Of a stretch of 64,000 bases of DNA, positions 36,591 through 44,930 are shown one piece after another. A program made the translations under genes and the position numbers. Source of the stretch: Catellatospora sichuanensis (GTDB lineage Bacteria > Actinomycetota > Actinomycetes > Mycobacteriales > Micromonosporaceae). Within the stretch, counting starts at the first letter, position 1; the number at the start of each line of letters is the position of its first letter. The stretch covers positions 310,001 through 374,000 of the forward strand of contig NZ_VIQO01000001.1 of assembly GCF_007483665.1 (NCBI RefSeq), given 5' to 3'. Below the pieces are notes generated by a model, which did no database searches, was not told where the DNA came from, and saw nothing but the letters and a program-made list of their open reading frames with translations.

Positions 36591-37097
36591 GTGAGCGCCT
36601 CGACCGTACTCGTCATGGGAGTCTCCGGCAGCGGCAAGAGCACCATCGGCACGCAGCTGGCCAAACGCCTCGGCGCGATCTTCGCCGACGGCGACGACCT
36701 GCACCCGCAGGCCAACGTCATGAAGATGTCGGCAGGCATCCCGCTGACCGACGAGGACCGCGAACCCTGGCTGCGGCTGTGCGCCCAGTGGCTGGCCGAG
36801 CAGCAGGACGAGGGCGTGCCCGCCGTGCTGGCCTGCTCCGCGCTCAAACGCTCCTATCGCGACCTGCTGCGCGAGGCCGCGCCCGGCCTGGCCGTGGTGT
36901 ACCTGGACGGCTCCCGCGAGCTGCTGGCCTCACGCCTGTCGAACCGCCCCGGGCACTTCTTCAACCCGCGCCTGCTCGACTCCCAGCTCGCCGACCTGGA
37001 GAAGCCCGGCGGCGACGAGTCCGCGATCGTCATCCCGATCACGCTGACCCCGTCCGAGATCATCGATCAGGCCGCGGCCGCGCTGGCCCGAGCCTGA
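36591..37097 (+). CDS. gntK: Gluconokinase
   Basis: A 168-residue GntK-type kinase that phosphorylates D-gluconate to 6-phosphogluconate. P-loop GVSGSGKST (10-18); the substrate-binding text DGDDLHPQANVMKMSAGIPL; LACSALKRSYRDLLR; and the NRPGHFFNPRLLDSQLADLE lid. Length is standard. It is a monocistronic gene convergent with polA; no gluconate permease or GntR regulator is adjacent. Confidence 0.93.
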   Translation: MSASTVLVMGVSGSGKSTIGTQLAKRLGAIFADGDDLHPQANVMKMSAGIPLTDEDREPWLRLCAQWLAEQQDEGVPAVLACSALKRSYRDLLREAAPGLAVVYLDGSRELLASRLSNRPGHFFNPRLLDSQLADLEKPGGDESAIVIPITLTPSEIIDQAAAALARA

Positions 37098-37101
37098 CGC
37101 C

Positions 37102-37136
37102 CTCGGGCGGGGCCGGTCGGTCCGGCCCCGCCCGAG
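37102..37136. terminator. Bidirectional terminator between gntK and polA
   Basis: CTCGGGCGGGGCCGG pairs perfectly with CCGGCCCCGCCCGAG (15 bp) over a 5-base loop, 4 bases from each gene end. Confidence 0.88.
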
Positions 37137-37139
37137 CGG

Positions 37140-39806
37140 TCAGTGGTCGGCTTCGTTCCAGTCGTGGCCGGCGCCGACGGAGACCTCCAGCGGCACGGAC
37201 AGGTCGACCGCGCCGCCCATCTCGCGGCGGACCAGCGCCTCCAGCGTCTCCCGCTCCCCCGCGGCGACCTCGAACACGAGCTCGTCGTGGACCTGCAGCA
37301 GCATCCGCGAGGTCAGGCCCTCGGCGCGCAGGGCGTTGTCGACCCGGAGCATGGCCAGCTTGATGACGTCGGCGGCCGAGCCCTGGATCGGGGCGTTGAG
37401 CGCCATGCGCTCGGCCATCTCGCGCCGCTGCCGGTTGTCGCTGACCAGGTCGGGCAGGAAACGGCGGCGGCCCAGGATGGTGGCCGTGTAACCGTCCTTG
37501 CGTGCCTGGTCGACGACCGCGTGCAGGTAGTCGCGCACGCCGCCGAAGCGGGCGAAGTAGTCCTCCATCAGCCCGGTCGCCTCGGCGGTGGAGATGCCCA
37601 GCTGCTGCGACAGACCGTACGCGGACAGGCCGTACGCCAGGCCGTACGACATGGCCTTGATCCTGCGCCGCTGCTCGGCGGTCACCTGGTCGGTGGCGAA
37701 GACCTTCGACGCGACCGTGGTGTGCAGGTCCTCGCCGGTGGCGAACGCCTCGATCAGGCCCGCGTCCTGCGACAGGTGCGCCATGATGCGCATCTCGATT
37801 TGGCTGTAGTCGGCCGTCAGCAGCGACTCGAAGCCCGGCCCGACCACGAAGGCGCGGCGGATGCGCCGGCCCTCCTCGGTGCGGATCGGCACGTTCTGCA
37901 GGTTCGGGTCGGTGCTGGACAGCCGGCCGGTCGCCGCCACGGTCTGGAAGAACGTGGTGTGGATGCGCCCGTCGTCGCTGACCGACTTGAGCAGGCCGTC
38001 CACCGTGGACTTCAGCTTGGCCACGTCGCGGTGGCGCAGCAGGTGCTCCAGCACCGGGTGCCCGGTCTGCGCGAACAGCCACTGCAGCGCGTCGGCGTCG
38101 GTGGTGTACCCCGTCTTGATCTTCTTGGTCTTGGGCAGGTTCAGCTCACCGAACAGGATCTCCTGCAGCTGCTTGGGCGAACCGAGGTTGAACTCGCGGC
38201 CCACGTCGCCGTACGCGGCCTGCGCCGCGGCCTTCACCTCACCCGCGAACTGGGCCTCCAGCTCGGTCAGGTAGTCGGTGTCGGCGGCGATGCCGACCCG
38301 CTCCATCGCGGCCAGCACCGGCACCAGCGGCAGCTCCACGTCGGCCAGCAGGCGCTCGCCGTCGCCGCGGTCCAGTTCCCCGCCCAGCGCGCCGACCAGG
38401 TCGAGCGTCGCGCGGGCGCGCAGCATCAGCGCCTCCTCGGCGGCGTGGTCGGCGGTGCCGTCACCGAAGTCCAGCGCGAGCTGGCCGGTGTCGTTGGCCT
38501 CCGCCCGCAGCTCCCGGTGCAGGTAGCGCACGGCCAGGTCGGCCAGGTCGTAGGAGCGCTGGTCGGGGCGGGCCAGGTAGGCCGCGAGCGCGGTGTCGTG
38601 GGTCAGTCCGTTCAGCTCCCAGCCGCGGGCCTGCAGGGCCAGCAGCGCGGGCTTGGCGTCGTGCAGCACCTTGGGCCGCGCCGGGTCGGCCAGCCAGGCC
38701 GCGAGCGCCGCGTCGTCGACGGCGTCCAGCTCCGTCGGGTCGACCCACACGGCGTTGTGGTCGGCGGCCAGCGCCAGCCCGCTCAGCGTGCCCGTGCCTC
38801 GGCCGAACGTGCCGGCCACGGCGATGCCGACCGGGCCGCTCGCCTGCTCGCTCAGCCACGACGCCAGCGCGCCGGGCTCGGTGAGCACCGTGCCGTCGAT
38901 GTCGAAGCCGGCCTCGGCCTCCGGCTCGGCGGTGTCGAGGTACTGGTACAGCCGGTCACGCAGCACGCGGAACTGCAGCGTGTCGAAGACCTGGTGCACC
39001 GCCTCGCGGTCCCAGGTCGTCCAGTGCGTGGACGGAATGTCCAGCGGCAGGTCGAGGTCGTCGCGCAGCAGGTTGATCTGCTGGTTGCGCATCACCCCCG
39101 CCAGGTGCTCGCGCAGACTCTCCCCCGCCTTGCCCTTGATCTCGTCGACCCGGGCGATGACGCCTTCCAGTCCGTCGTACTGGTTGATCCACTTGGCGGC
39201 GGTCTTCGGTCCCACGCCCGGCACGCCGGGCAGGTTGTCGCTCGACTCGCCGACCAGCGCGGCCAGGTCGCGGTAGCGCTCCGGGCCGACGCCGTACTTC
39301 TCCAGCACCGCGGCCGGGTCCATGCGCGCCAGGTCGGACACGCCCTTGCGCGGGTACAGCACCGTGACGTCGGAGTTGACCAGCTGGTAAGCATCCCGGT
39401 CGCCGGTGCAGATCAGCACCCGCATGCCGGCCTCGCGGCCCTGCCGGGCGAGCGTGGCGATGATGTCGTCAGCCTCGTAGCCGGCCAGCTGCACGTGCTT
39501 GACCTGCAGCGCGTCCAGCACCTCCTGGACCAGGCTGACCTGGCCCTTGAAGTCCGTCGGCGTCTCCGAGCGGCCGGCCTTGTACTCGGCGTACTGCTCG
39601 GTGCGGAAGGACTGGCGCGACACGTCGAAGGCGACGGCGATGTGGGTGGGCTTCTCGTCGCGCAACACGTTGATCAGCATCGAGGTGAAGCCGTACACGG
39701 CGTTGGTGGGCTGCCCCGTCGACGTCGAGAAGTTCTCCACCGGCAGCGCGAAGAACGCCCGGTAAGCCAGCGAATGCCCATCAAGCAGCAACAGCGTCTC
39801 AGTCAC
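37140..39806 (-). CDS. polA: DNA polymerase I
   Basis: 888 residues. An N-terminal 5'-3' exonuclease domain (LLLDGHSLAYRAFFAL, YEADDIIATLA, GVPGVGPKTAAKWI); a central domain about 310-480 that has lost the exonuclease carboxylates, as in other actinobacteria; and a C-terminal family A polymerase with motif A DYSQIEMRIMAHLS, the O-helix text RRRIKAMSYGLAYGLS and motif C VHDELVFEV. It works in gap filling and Okazaki fragment maturation. GTG 39806 follows a TAAGCT box by 6 bases. Confidence 0.97.
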   Translation of the reverse strand: MTETLLLLDGHSLAYRAFFALPVENFSTSTGQPTNAVYGFTSMLINVLRDEKPTHIAVAFDVSRQSFRTEQYAEYKAGRSETPTDFKGQVSLVQEVLDALQVKHVQLAGYEADDIIATLARQGREAGMRVLICTGDRDAYQLVNSDVTVLYPRKGVSDLARMDPAAVLEKYGVGPERYRDLAALVGESSDNLPGVPGVGPKTAAKWINQYDGLEGVIARVDEIKGKAGESLREHLAGVMRNQQINLLRDDLDLPLDIPSTHWTTWDREAVHQVFDTLQFRVLRDRLYQYLDTAEPEAEAGFDIDGTVLTEPGALASWLSEQASGPVGIAVAGTFGRGTGTLSGLALAADHNAVWVDPTELDAVDDAALAAWLADPARPKVLHDAKPALLALQARGWELNGLTHDTALAAYLARPDQRSYDLADLAVRYLHRELRAEANDTGQLALDFGDGTADHAAEEALMLRARATLDLVGALGGELDRGDGERLLADVELPLVPVLAAMERVGIAADTDYLTELEAQFAGEVKAAAQAAYGDVGREFNLGSPKQLQEILFGELNLPKTKKIKTGYTTDADALQWLFAQTGHPVLEHLLRHRDVAKLKSTVDGLLKSVSDDGRIHTTFFQTVAATGRLSSTDPNLQNVPIRTEEGRRIRRAFVVGPGFESLLTADYSQIEMRIMAHLSQDAGLIEAFATGEDLHTTVASKVFATDQVTAEQRRRIKAMSYGLAYGLSAYGLSQQLGISTAEATGLMEDYFARFGGVRDYLHAVVDQARKDGYTATILGRRRFLPDLVSDNRQRREMAERMALNAPIQGSAADVIKLAMLRVDNALRAEGLTSRMLLQVHDELVFEVAAGERETLEALVRREMGGAVDLSVPLEVSVGAGHDWNEADH

Positions 39807-39812
39807 CCGAAG

Positions 39813-39818
39813 AGCTTA
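39813..39818 (-). promoter_or_regulatory. -10 box TAAGCT, leaderless start of polA
   Basis: On the minus strand TAAGCT is followed by 6 bases and GTG 39806. Confidence 0.55.
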
Positions 39819-39875
39819 TGCCCTCCCCCCGACGCCCCTCTCCAGCGCCGCCACGCCCACCGCCGCCCACCAGGT

Positions 39876-39932
39876 TGATCATGAACTTATGGCACGGCTC
39901 GACGGCGTGCCGTGGCCACAACTTCATGATCA
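39876..39932. repeat. 57-bp palindromic element, copy 2
   Basis: It has the same 57-base length as the copy at 10731 (52 of 57 identical) and the same orientation. It lies 12 bases beyond the stop codon of the PPOX gene. With the inverted copy at 40408 it brackets that gene. Confidence 0.88.
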
Positions 39933-39944
39933 TCACCGAAGTGG

Positions 39945-40337
39945 TCAGGCCTTCGGGGCGGCCGGCTCGGTGATGCGCACGCCGACGGTGCCGTGCACGC
40001 CGCGGCGGATGCGGCTGCCCCAGAGGGTGAGGCGGCCGAGGATGCCGTACTTCCCGGCCAGCAGGTGCCGCACCGCGGCGGTCTCCTCCGCGCCGAGCAG
40101 CTTGGCGCGGGCCGGGATGGTCGGGCCAGTGACCTTGCCGCGCAGGTCGCAGTCGCTGATGGTGACCTTGCTGCTGCGGCGCAGCCGCTTCACCTTGCCG
40201 CTGTCCGCGACAGTCCACACGTAGATGTCGGCGCCGTCGCGCACCGCCCAGACCGGCGTCGGCACCGCCCGACCGTCCTTGCGGAACGTGGTGACCAGCA
40301 GGTAGTTCCCGAACTCGAGATCCGCGACGGTAGGCAT
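39945..40337 (-). CDS. PPOX-class F420-dependent oxidoreductase
   Basis: A 130-residue split-barrel flavin/F420-binding protein of the Rv-type PPOX family: GNYLLVTTFRKDGRAVPTPVWAV, then VWTVADSGKVKRLRRSSKVTISDCDLRG, the pattern in which the Lys/Arg cluster contacts the cofactor phosphate. It is probably a dimer. Physiological substrates are unknown. The ATG at 40337 follows TAGGGT by 6 bases. Inverted copies of the 57-bp element lie on both sides, so the gene could have moved as a unit. Confidence 0.82.
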   Translation of the reverse strand: MPTVADLEFGNYLLVTTFRKDGRAVPTPVWAVRDGADIYVWTVADSGKVKRLRRSSKVTISDCDLRGKVTGPTIPARAKLLGAEETAAVRHLLAGKYGILGRLTLWGSRIRRGVHGTVGVRITEPAAPKA

Positions 40338-40343
40338 GCGCCC

Positions 40344-40349
40344 ACCCTA
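40344..40349 (-). promoter_or_regulatory. -10 box TAGGGT, leaderless start of the PPOX gene
   Basis: On the minus strand TAGGGT is followed by 6 bases (GGGCGC) and ATG 40337. Confidence 0.55.
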
Positions 40350-40407
40350 ATTGCCGCTCCCCCGCCAGTCGATCAGCAGCCCGCACACCTGCCGCGCCCC
40401 ACCGAGT

Positions 40408-40464
40408 CGATCATGAAGTTGTGGACACGACACGCCGTCGAGCCGTGCCACAAGTTCATGATCG
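40408..40464. repeat. 57-bp palindromic element, copy 3 (inverted)
   Basis: Its reverse complement matches copy 2 at 52 of 57 positions. The centre on the + strand reads ACACGCCGTCGAGCCGTG. It lies 70 bases upstream of the PPOX gene start. Confidence 0.88.
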
Positions 40465-40484
40465 ACACACGAAAGCGGGGTGGG

Positions 40485-41281
<797 letters not shown>

Positions 41282-41285
<4 letters not shown>

Positions 41286-41356
41286 GCCGCCACCCCGCTG
41301 CGCCAGGCTCCGTCGTGAGAGCCGTTTCCCGTAAAGCGCTTGCTGCGCTCGCTCAT
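41282..41356 (-). CDS. Micro-ORF 2 (24 aa) linking permease and ATPase
   Basis: A 24-codon frame containing [21 protein letters not shown]. Its ATG overlaps the stop of micro-ORF 1 (ATGA) and its TGA overlaps the ATPase ATG (ATGA). Its 3' 43 bases repeat those of micro-ORF 1 at 37 positions, giving the shared peptide pattern SHxGAxxSGVxA. It may serve only to pass ribosomes to the ATPase start, or it may be a remnant of a repeat. No function is claimed for the peptide. Confidence 0.45.
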
Positions 41357-41418
41357 GCCACCACCCCGCTGCCCCCGGCTCCGCCATGGGAGCAAGGTCC
41401 GACGATGCCCTTGCTCAT
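41353..41418 (-). CDS. Micro-ORF 1 (21 aa) linking permease and ATPase
   Basis: A 21-codon frame starting [18 protein letters not shown]. Its ATG at 41418 overlaps the permease TGA by 4 bases and its own TGA overlaps the next micro-ORF. The 3' end carries GCGGGGTGGTGGC, a ribosome-site-like segment that is repeated before the ATPase start. The unbroken chain of ATGA joints from permease to ATPase is what supports the call; expression is untested. Confidence 0.45.
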   Translation of the reverse strand: MSKGIVGPCSHGGAGGSGVVA

Positions 41419-42389
41419 GGCACCTCCGGGTTCGCGCCGTGCTCGGCGGCGAGGCCTTCGAGCTTCATCTTCGCCTGGGCGGCGCGCCCGTAGCCGCGGG
41501 AGAAACGCTTCTCCAGGAAGTACTGGCCGACCAGCAGGATGCTGACCAGGAACAGGTACCACAGGATCGCCGCGATCAGCATCGGGAACACCTGGAAGGT
41601 GCGGTTGCCGATGGCGGACAGCTGGAAGAACAGCTCGCGGGTGACCGGCACCGCGATGAGCAGCGAGGTGTCCTTGAGCATCGCGATGGTCTCGTTGCCG
41701 GTAGGCGGGATGATCACGCGCATGGCCTGTGGCAGCACCACGCGCCGCAGCGCCTGGCCGCGGCTCATGCCCAGCGCGGTGGCGGCCTCGTCCTGGCCCG
41801 GGTCGACCGACAGCATGCCGGCCCGCACGATCTCGGCCATGTAGGCCGCCTCGGACAGCGCCAGACCCAGCACACCGACCCAGAAACCGACGAGCAGGTC
41901 GCGGGTCTCGATGCCGAACAGCCGCCAGTGCGCCTGCACGCCGAACAGCTCGCCGAGGTAGGTGTCGAACGGGACGCCGATCTCCAGGCGCGGCCACAGG
42001 ATGCCCAGGTTGCCCATGACGATCAGCAGGACGTACCGGGGCACGGCCCGGAAGAACCAGGTGTAGGCCCACGAGGTGCCGCGCAGGATCGGGTTGTTGG
42101 ACAGCCGCGCGATCGCGACCACGACGCCCAGCACCACGCCGATGATCATCGCCAGGATCGTGATCGAGACGGTGCCGAACAGGCCCCAGAGCACCGGTGG
42201 CCTGAACATGTTCTGCAACATGAACTTCCACTGGAAGGCGCTGTTCGTGAGCAGCAGGTGCGCGAACATCGCCGCCAGCACCGCGATCACGGCGATCGCG
42301 ACCCACCGCCCCGGGTGCCGGACCGGGATGGCCTTGATCGGTTCGGCGTCCCGCGGCACCGGGGTGGCCGACGTATCCGGGATGGTCAT
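41415..42389 (-). CDS. Polar amino acid ABC transporter permease
   Basis: A 324-residue HisM/GlnP-type permease with a polar N-terminus of about 28 residues, one extra N-terminal helix and the usual membrane core. The ATPase-contact EAA loop is EAATALGMSRGQALRRVVLPQAMRVIIPPTGNE. The operon encodes only this one permease, so it probably works as a homodimer. It starts 3 bases after the solute-binding protein stop. A charged C-terminal tail (YGRAAQAKMKLEGLAAEHG) is longer than usual. Confidence 0.9.
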   Translation of the reverse strand: MTIPDTSATPVPRDAEPIKAIPVRHPGRWVAIAVIAVLAAMFAHLLLTNSAFQWKFMLQNMFRPPVLWGLFGTVSITILAMIIGVVLGVVVAIARLSNNPILRGTSWAYTWFFRAVPRYVLLIVMGNLGILWPRLEIGVPFDTYLGELFGVQAHWRLFGIETRDLLVGFWVGVLGLALSEAAYMAEIVRAGMLSVDPGQDEAATALGMSRGQALRRVVLPQAMRVIIPPTGNETIAMLKDTSLLIAVPVTRELFFQLSAIGNRTFQVFPMLIAAILWYLFLVSILLVGQYFLEKRFSRGYGRAAQAKMKLEGLAAEHGANPEVP

Positions 42390-42392
42390 GGC

Positions 42393-43277
42393 CTACGGGT
42401 TGATCTGCGCGCTGGGCACGGCGCCCGCCTGCACGCCCCAGTTGGAGAGGATCTGCTCGTAGCTGCCATTTTTGATCATCTCGTCGACCGCGGCCTGCAG
42501 CGCCTTGGCCATCTCGACCTGGTCCTTGGCGACCACGTAGCCGTAGGGAGCCGAGTCGTAGATGCCGCCGAGCAGCTCCAGCTGGCCGTTGGACTGCTTG
42601 ACCGCGTACGCCGCGACGGGCGAGTCGGCGAGCATGGCGTCGTCCTTGCCGGACACCACGGAGCTGGCAACCTGGTCCTGGCCCGCGTAGGGCTGGATGG
42701 TCACGGCCGGCTTGCCCGCGGCGACGCACGCCTCCGAGCGCTTGGTGATGTCCTCGAACTGCACCGTGTCCTTCTGCACCGCGATGCGCTTGCCGCACGG
42801 GTCGTCCGGGTTGACCCCGGCCGGGTTGCCCGTCTTGGCCGCCCACTGCGTGCCGGCGCTGTAGTAGGTCACCATCTGCGCCTGCTTCTTGCGCTCGTCG
42901 TTGACGGTGAACGAGGAGACGCCGACCTCGTACTTGCCGGAGCCCACACCAGGAATGATGTCGCCGAAGGTGGCCGGCTGGAATTCGGCGGTCAGCCCGA
43001 GGGTCTGCGCGACGGCCTTGAACAGGTCGACGTCGAAGCCGACCACGGTGGAGCCGTCCGGGGCGAGGAACTCGTTCGGGGCATAGGTCGCGTCGACGCC
43101 CACCAGGATCTTGCCGTCGGACTTGATGGCGTCGGGAACCATCGCCGCCAGGGTGGGGTTGACCGACACGCTGGGCGCGGCGCTCGGGGACGCGGCAGGC
43201 TCGCCGCCGCCGCAACCGCCCGCGGTCAGCGCGAGCGCGAACGCCCCGACCGGAATCAGTCTCTTGAGCACATCCAT
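42393..43277 (-). CDS. Polar amino acid ABC transporter, substrate-binding lipoprotein
   Basis: 294 residues. The signal peptide has lipobox TAGGC (Cys about 22) followed by a Ser/Pro-rich spacer. The bacterial SBP family 3 fold shows VGVDATYAPNEFLAPDGSTVVGFDVDLFKAVAQTLG and DAMLADSPVAAYAV. The amino-acid ligand cannot be fixed. AAAGGGG precedes ATG 43277. It is the first gene of the operon, with an inverted repeat immediately upstream. Confidence 0.9.
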   Translation of the reverse strand: MDVLKRLIPVGAFALALTAGGCGGGEPAASPSAAPSVSVNPTLAAMVPDAIKSDGKILVGVDATYAPNEFLAPDGSTVVGFDVDLFKAVAQTLGLTAEFQPATFGDIIPGVGSGKYEVGVSSFTVNDERKKQAQMVTYYSAGTQWAAKTGNPAGVNPDDPCGKRIAVQKDTVQFEDITKRSEACVAAGKPAVTIQPYAGQDQVASSVVSGKDDAMLADSPVAAYAVKQSNGQLELLGGIYDSAPYGYVVAKDQVEMAKALQAAVDEMIKNGSYEQILSNWGVQAGAVPSAQINP

Positions 43278-43282
43278 CCCCT

Positions 43283-43315
43283 TTGCGTACCGTGTGATGA
43301 TTCACGGTAACGCAA
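43283..43315 (-). promoter_or_regulatory. Inverted repeat before the amino acid binding protein gene
   Basis: TTGCGTACCGTG (43283-43294) is matched by CACGGTAACGCAA (43303-43315), 12 bp with one bulged base and an 8-base gap. It lies 5-38 bases upstream of the start codon, where it could be an operator or a leader hairpin. Confidence 0.45.
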
Positions 43316-43383
43316 GGTGAGCCGCGTCCTGGTCTTAACCCAGGCATATCGCCACAACCCGGGAGGCCGGACCCGCACGAAAG

Positions 43384-43401
43384 CGGGCGGCCCGCCGCCC
43401 A
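43384..43401 (-). terminator. Weak hairpin after the liv operon
   Basis: On the minus strand GGGCGG pairs with CCGCCC over CGGG, followed by GCTTTCG. It is 50 bases after the livF stop. Confidence 0.45.
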
Positions 43402-43450
43402 CGCCCCACAGGGACGCGTGCGACGGGCCGCTCCGTCAGCCGTTCAGCGA

Positions 43451-44161
43451 TCAGGCCACGCCGAGGTAGGCCGCCTTCACCGCAGGGTCGTGCAGCAGCT
43501 CCGCGCCGGTGCCCTCCTTGACGATGTTGCCGGTCTCCAGCACGTACGCCCGGTGCGCCCGGGACAGGGCCTGCTGGGCGTTCTGCTCCACCAGCAGCAC
43601 CGTGGTGCCCTGCTGGTTGATCTCCGTGATGATCGTGAAGATCTGCTGGATGATCATCGGAGCGAGACCCATCGACGGCTCGTCGAGCAGCAGCAGCTTC
43701 GGCCGCGCCATCAGCGCCCGGCCCACCGCGAGCATCTGCTGCTCACCGCCGGACAGCGTGCCGCCGGCCTGCTTGCGCCGCTCGAGCAGGCGCGGGAACA
43801 GGCCGAACACCCGCTCCATGTCCTGCGCGATCGCCGCGGAGTCGCGCCGGATGTACGCGCCCATCTCCAGGTTCTCCTGCACCGTCATGCCCGGGAACAC
43901 GCCCCGGCCCTCCGGCGCCTGGCAGATGCCGCGGGCCACCCGCAGGTCCGCCCGGACCTTGCTGATGTCCTCGCCGTTGAAGCGGATCGCGCCCCGCGAG
44001 ACCGCCCGCAGACCGGAGATGGCCCGCATGATGGTCGACTTGCCGGCGCCGTTGGCGCCGATCAGCGCGACGATCTCACCCTCGTTGACGTGCAGGCTGA
44101 TGCCGTGCAGAGCCTGGATCCGCCCGTAGTGCAGCGTGATGTCTTCGATCTCAAGCAGCAT
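43451..44161 (-). CDS. livF: Branched-chain amino acid ABC transporter ATPase LivF
   Basis: 236 residues. Walker A GANGAGKS, Q-loop text ICQAPEGRGVFPGMTVQENLEMG (typical of LivF), signature LSGGEQQMLAVGRALM, Walker B LLLLDEPSMGL. It overlaps the end of livG by 11 bases. It is the last gene of livKHMGF and forms a heterodimeric ATPase with LivG. Confidence 0.94.
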   Translation of the reverse strand: MLLEIEDITLHYGRIQALHGISLHVNEGEIVALIGANGAGKSTIMRAISGLRAVSRGAIRFNGEDISKVRADLRVARGICQAPEGRGVFPGMTVQENLEMGAYIRRDSAAIAQDMERVFGLFPRLLERRKQAGGTLSGGEQQMLAVGRALMARPKLLLLDEPSMGLAPMIIQQIFTIITEINQQGTTVLLVEQNAQQALSRAHRAYVLETGNIVKEGTGAELLHDPAVKAAYLGVA

Positions 44162-44930
44162 CGGGAACCCCCAGGTACGCAGCGACCACCTTCGGGTTGT
44201 CCCGTACTTCCTCGGGAGTGCCCTCGGCGATCTTCTTGCCGAACTCGAGCACGACGATCCGGTCCGTCACACCCATGACCAGCCGCATGTCGTGCTCGAT
44301 GAGCAGCACGGTCACGCCCGAGTCGCGGATCTTCTTGATCAGCTCGAGCAGCGCCACCTTCTCGGCCGGGTTGAAGCCGGCAGCCGGCTCGTCCAGGCAG
44401 AGCAGGGCGGGGTTGGTCGCCAGCGCGCGAGCGATCTCCAGTCGGCGCTGGTCGCCGTAGGACAGGTTGCGGGCCTGGTCGTCGCTGCGACCGGTGATGC
44501 CCACGAAGTCCAGCAGCTCCAGCCCTCGCGCCCGGCTCTGACGCTCCTCGCGCCAGTGCTTCGGCAGCCGCAGCAGCGCCGTCGGCACGCTGGTGGTGTT
44601 GTGCGCGTCCGCGCCGACCAGCACGTTCTCCAGCGCCGTCATCTCCGGGAAGAGACGGATGTTCTGGAACGTACGGGCCATGCCCATCTTCGTGATCTTG
44701 TTGCGCTTCTTGCCGCTGACCTGCTCGCCCTTGAACCGGATCTGGCCCTCGGTCGGCAGGTACACGCCCGTCATCGCGTTGAAGCAGGTGGTCTTGCCGG
44801 CCCCGTTCGGACCGATCAGACCGAGGATCTCGCCCTCGTAGAGGGTGAAGTTCACCTGGTTCAGGGCGACCACGCCGCCGAAACGCAGCGTGACGTTGTC
44901 GACCTCCAGCAGAGGTTTGCGCTCACTCAA
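44151..44930 (-). CDS. livG: Branched-chain amino acid ABC transporter ATPase LivG
   Basis: 259 residues. Walker A GPNGAGKT, the LivG text ARTFQNIRLFPEMTALENVLVG, signature LSYGDQRRLEIARALA, Walker B LLCLDEPAAGFNP and the C-terminal LAYLGxP-like end VVAAYLGVPDAA. The start is TTG 44930, which overlaps the livM stop by 8 bases and has AAGGAGG 9 bases upstream within the livM coding end. An upstream extension lacks a start with a comparable site. Confidence 0.92.
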   Translation of the reverse strand: MSERKPLLEVDNVTLRFGGVVALNQVNFTLYEGEILGLIGPNGAGKTTCFNAMTGVYLPTEGQIRFKGEQVSGKKRNKITKMGMARTFQNIRLFPEMTALENVLVGADAHNTTSVPTALLRLPKHWREERQSRARGLELLDFVGITGRSDDQARNLSYGDQRRLEIARALATNPALLCLDEPAAGFNPAEKVALLELIKKIRDSGVTVLLIEHDMRLVMGVTDRIVVLEFGKKIAEGTPEEVRDNPKVVAAYLGVPDAA

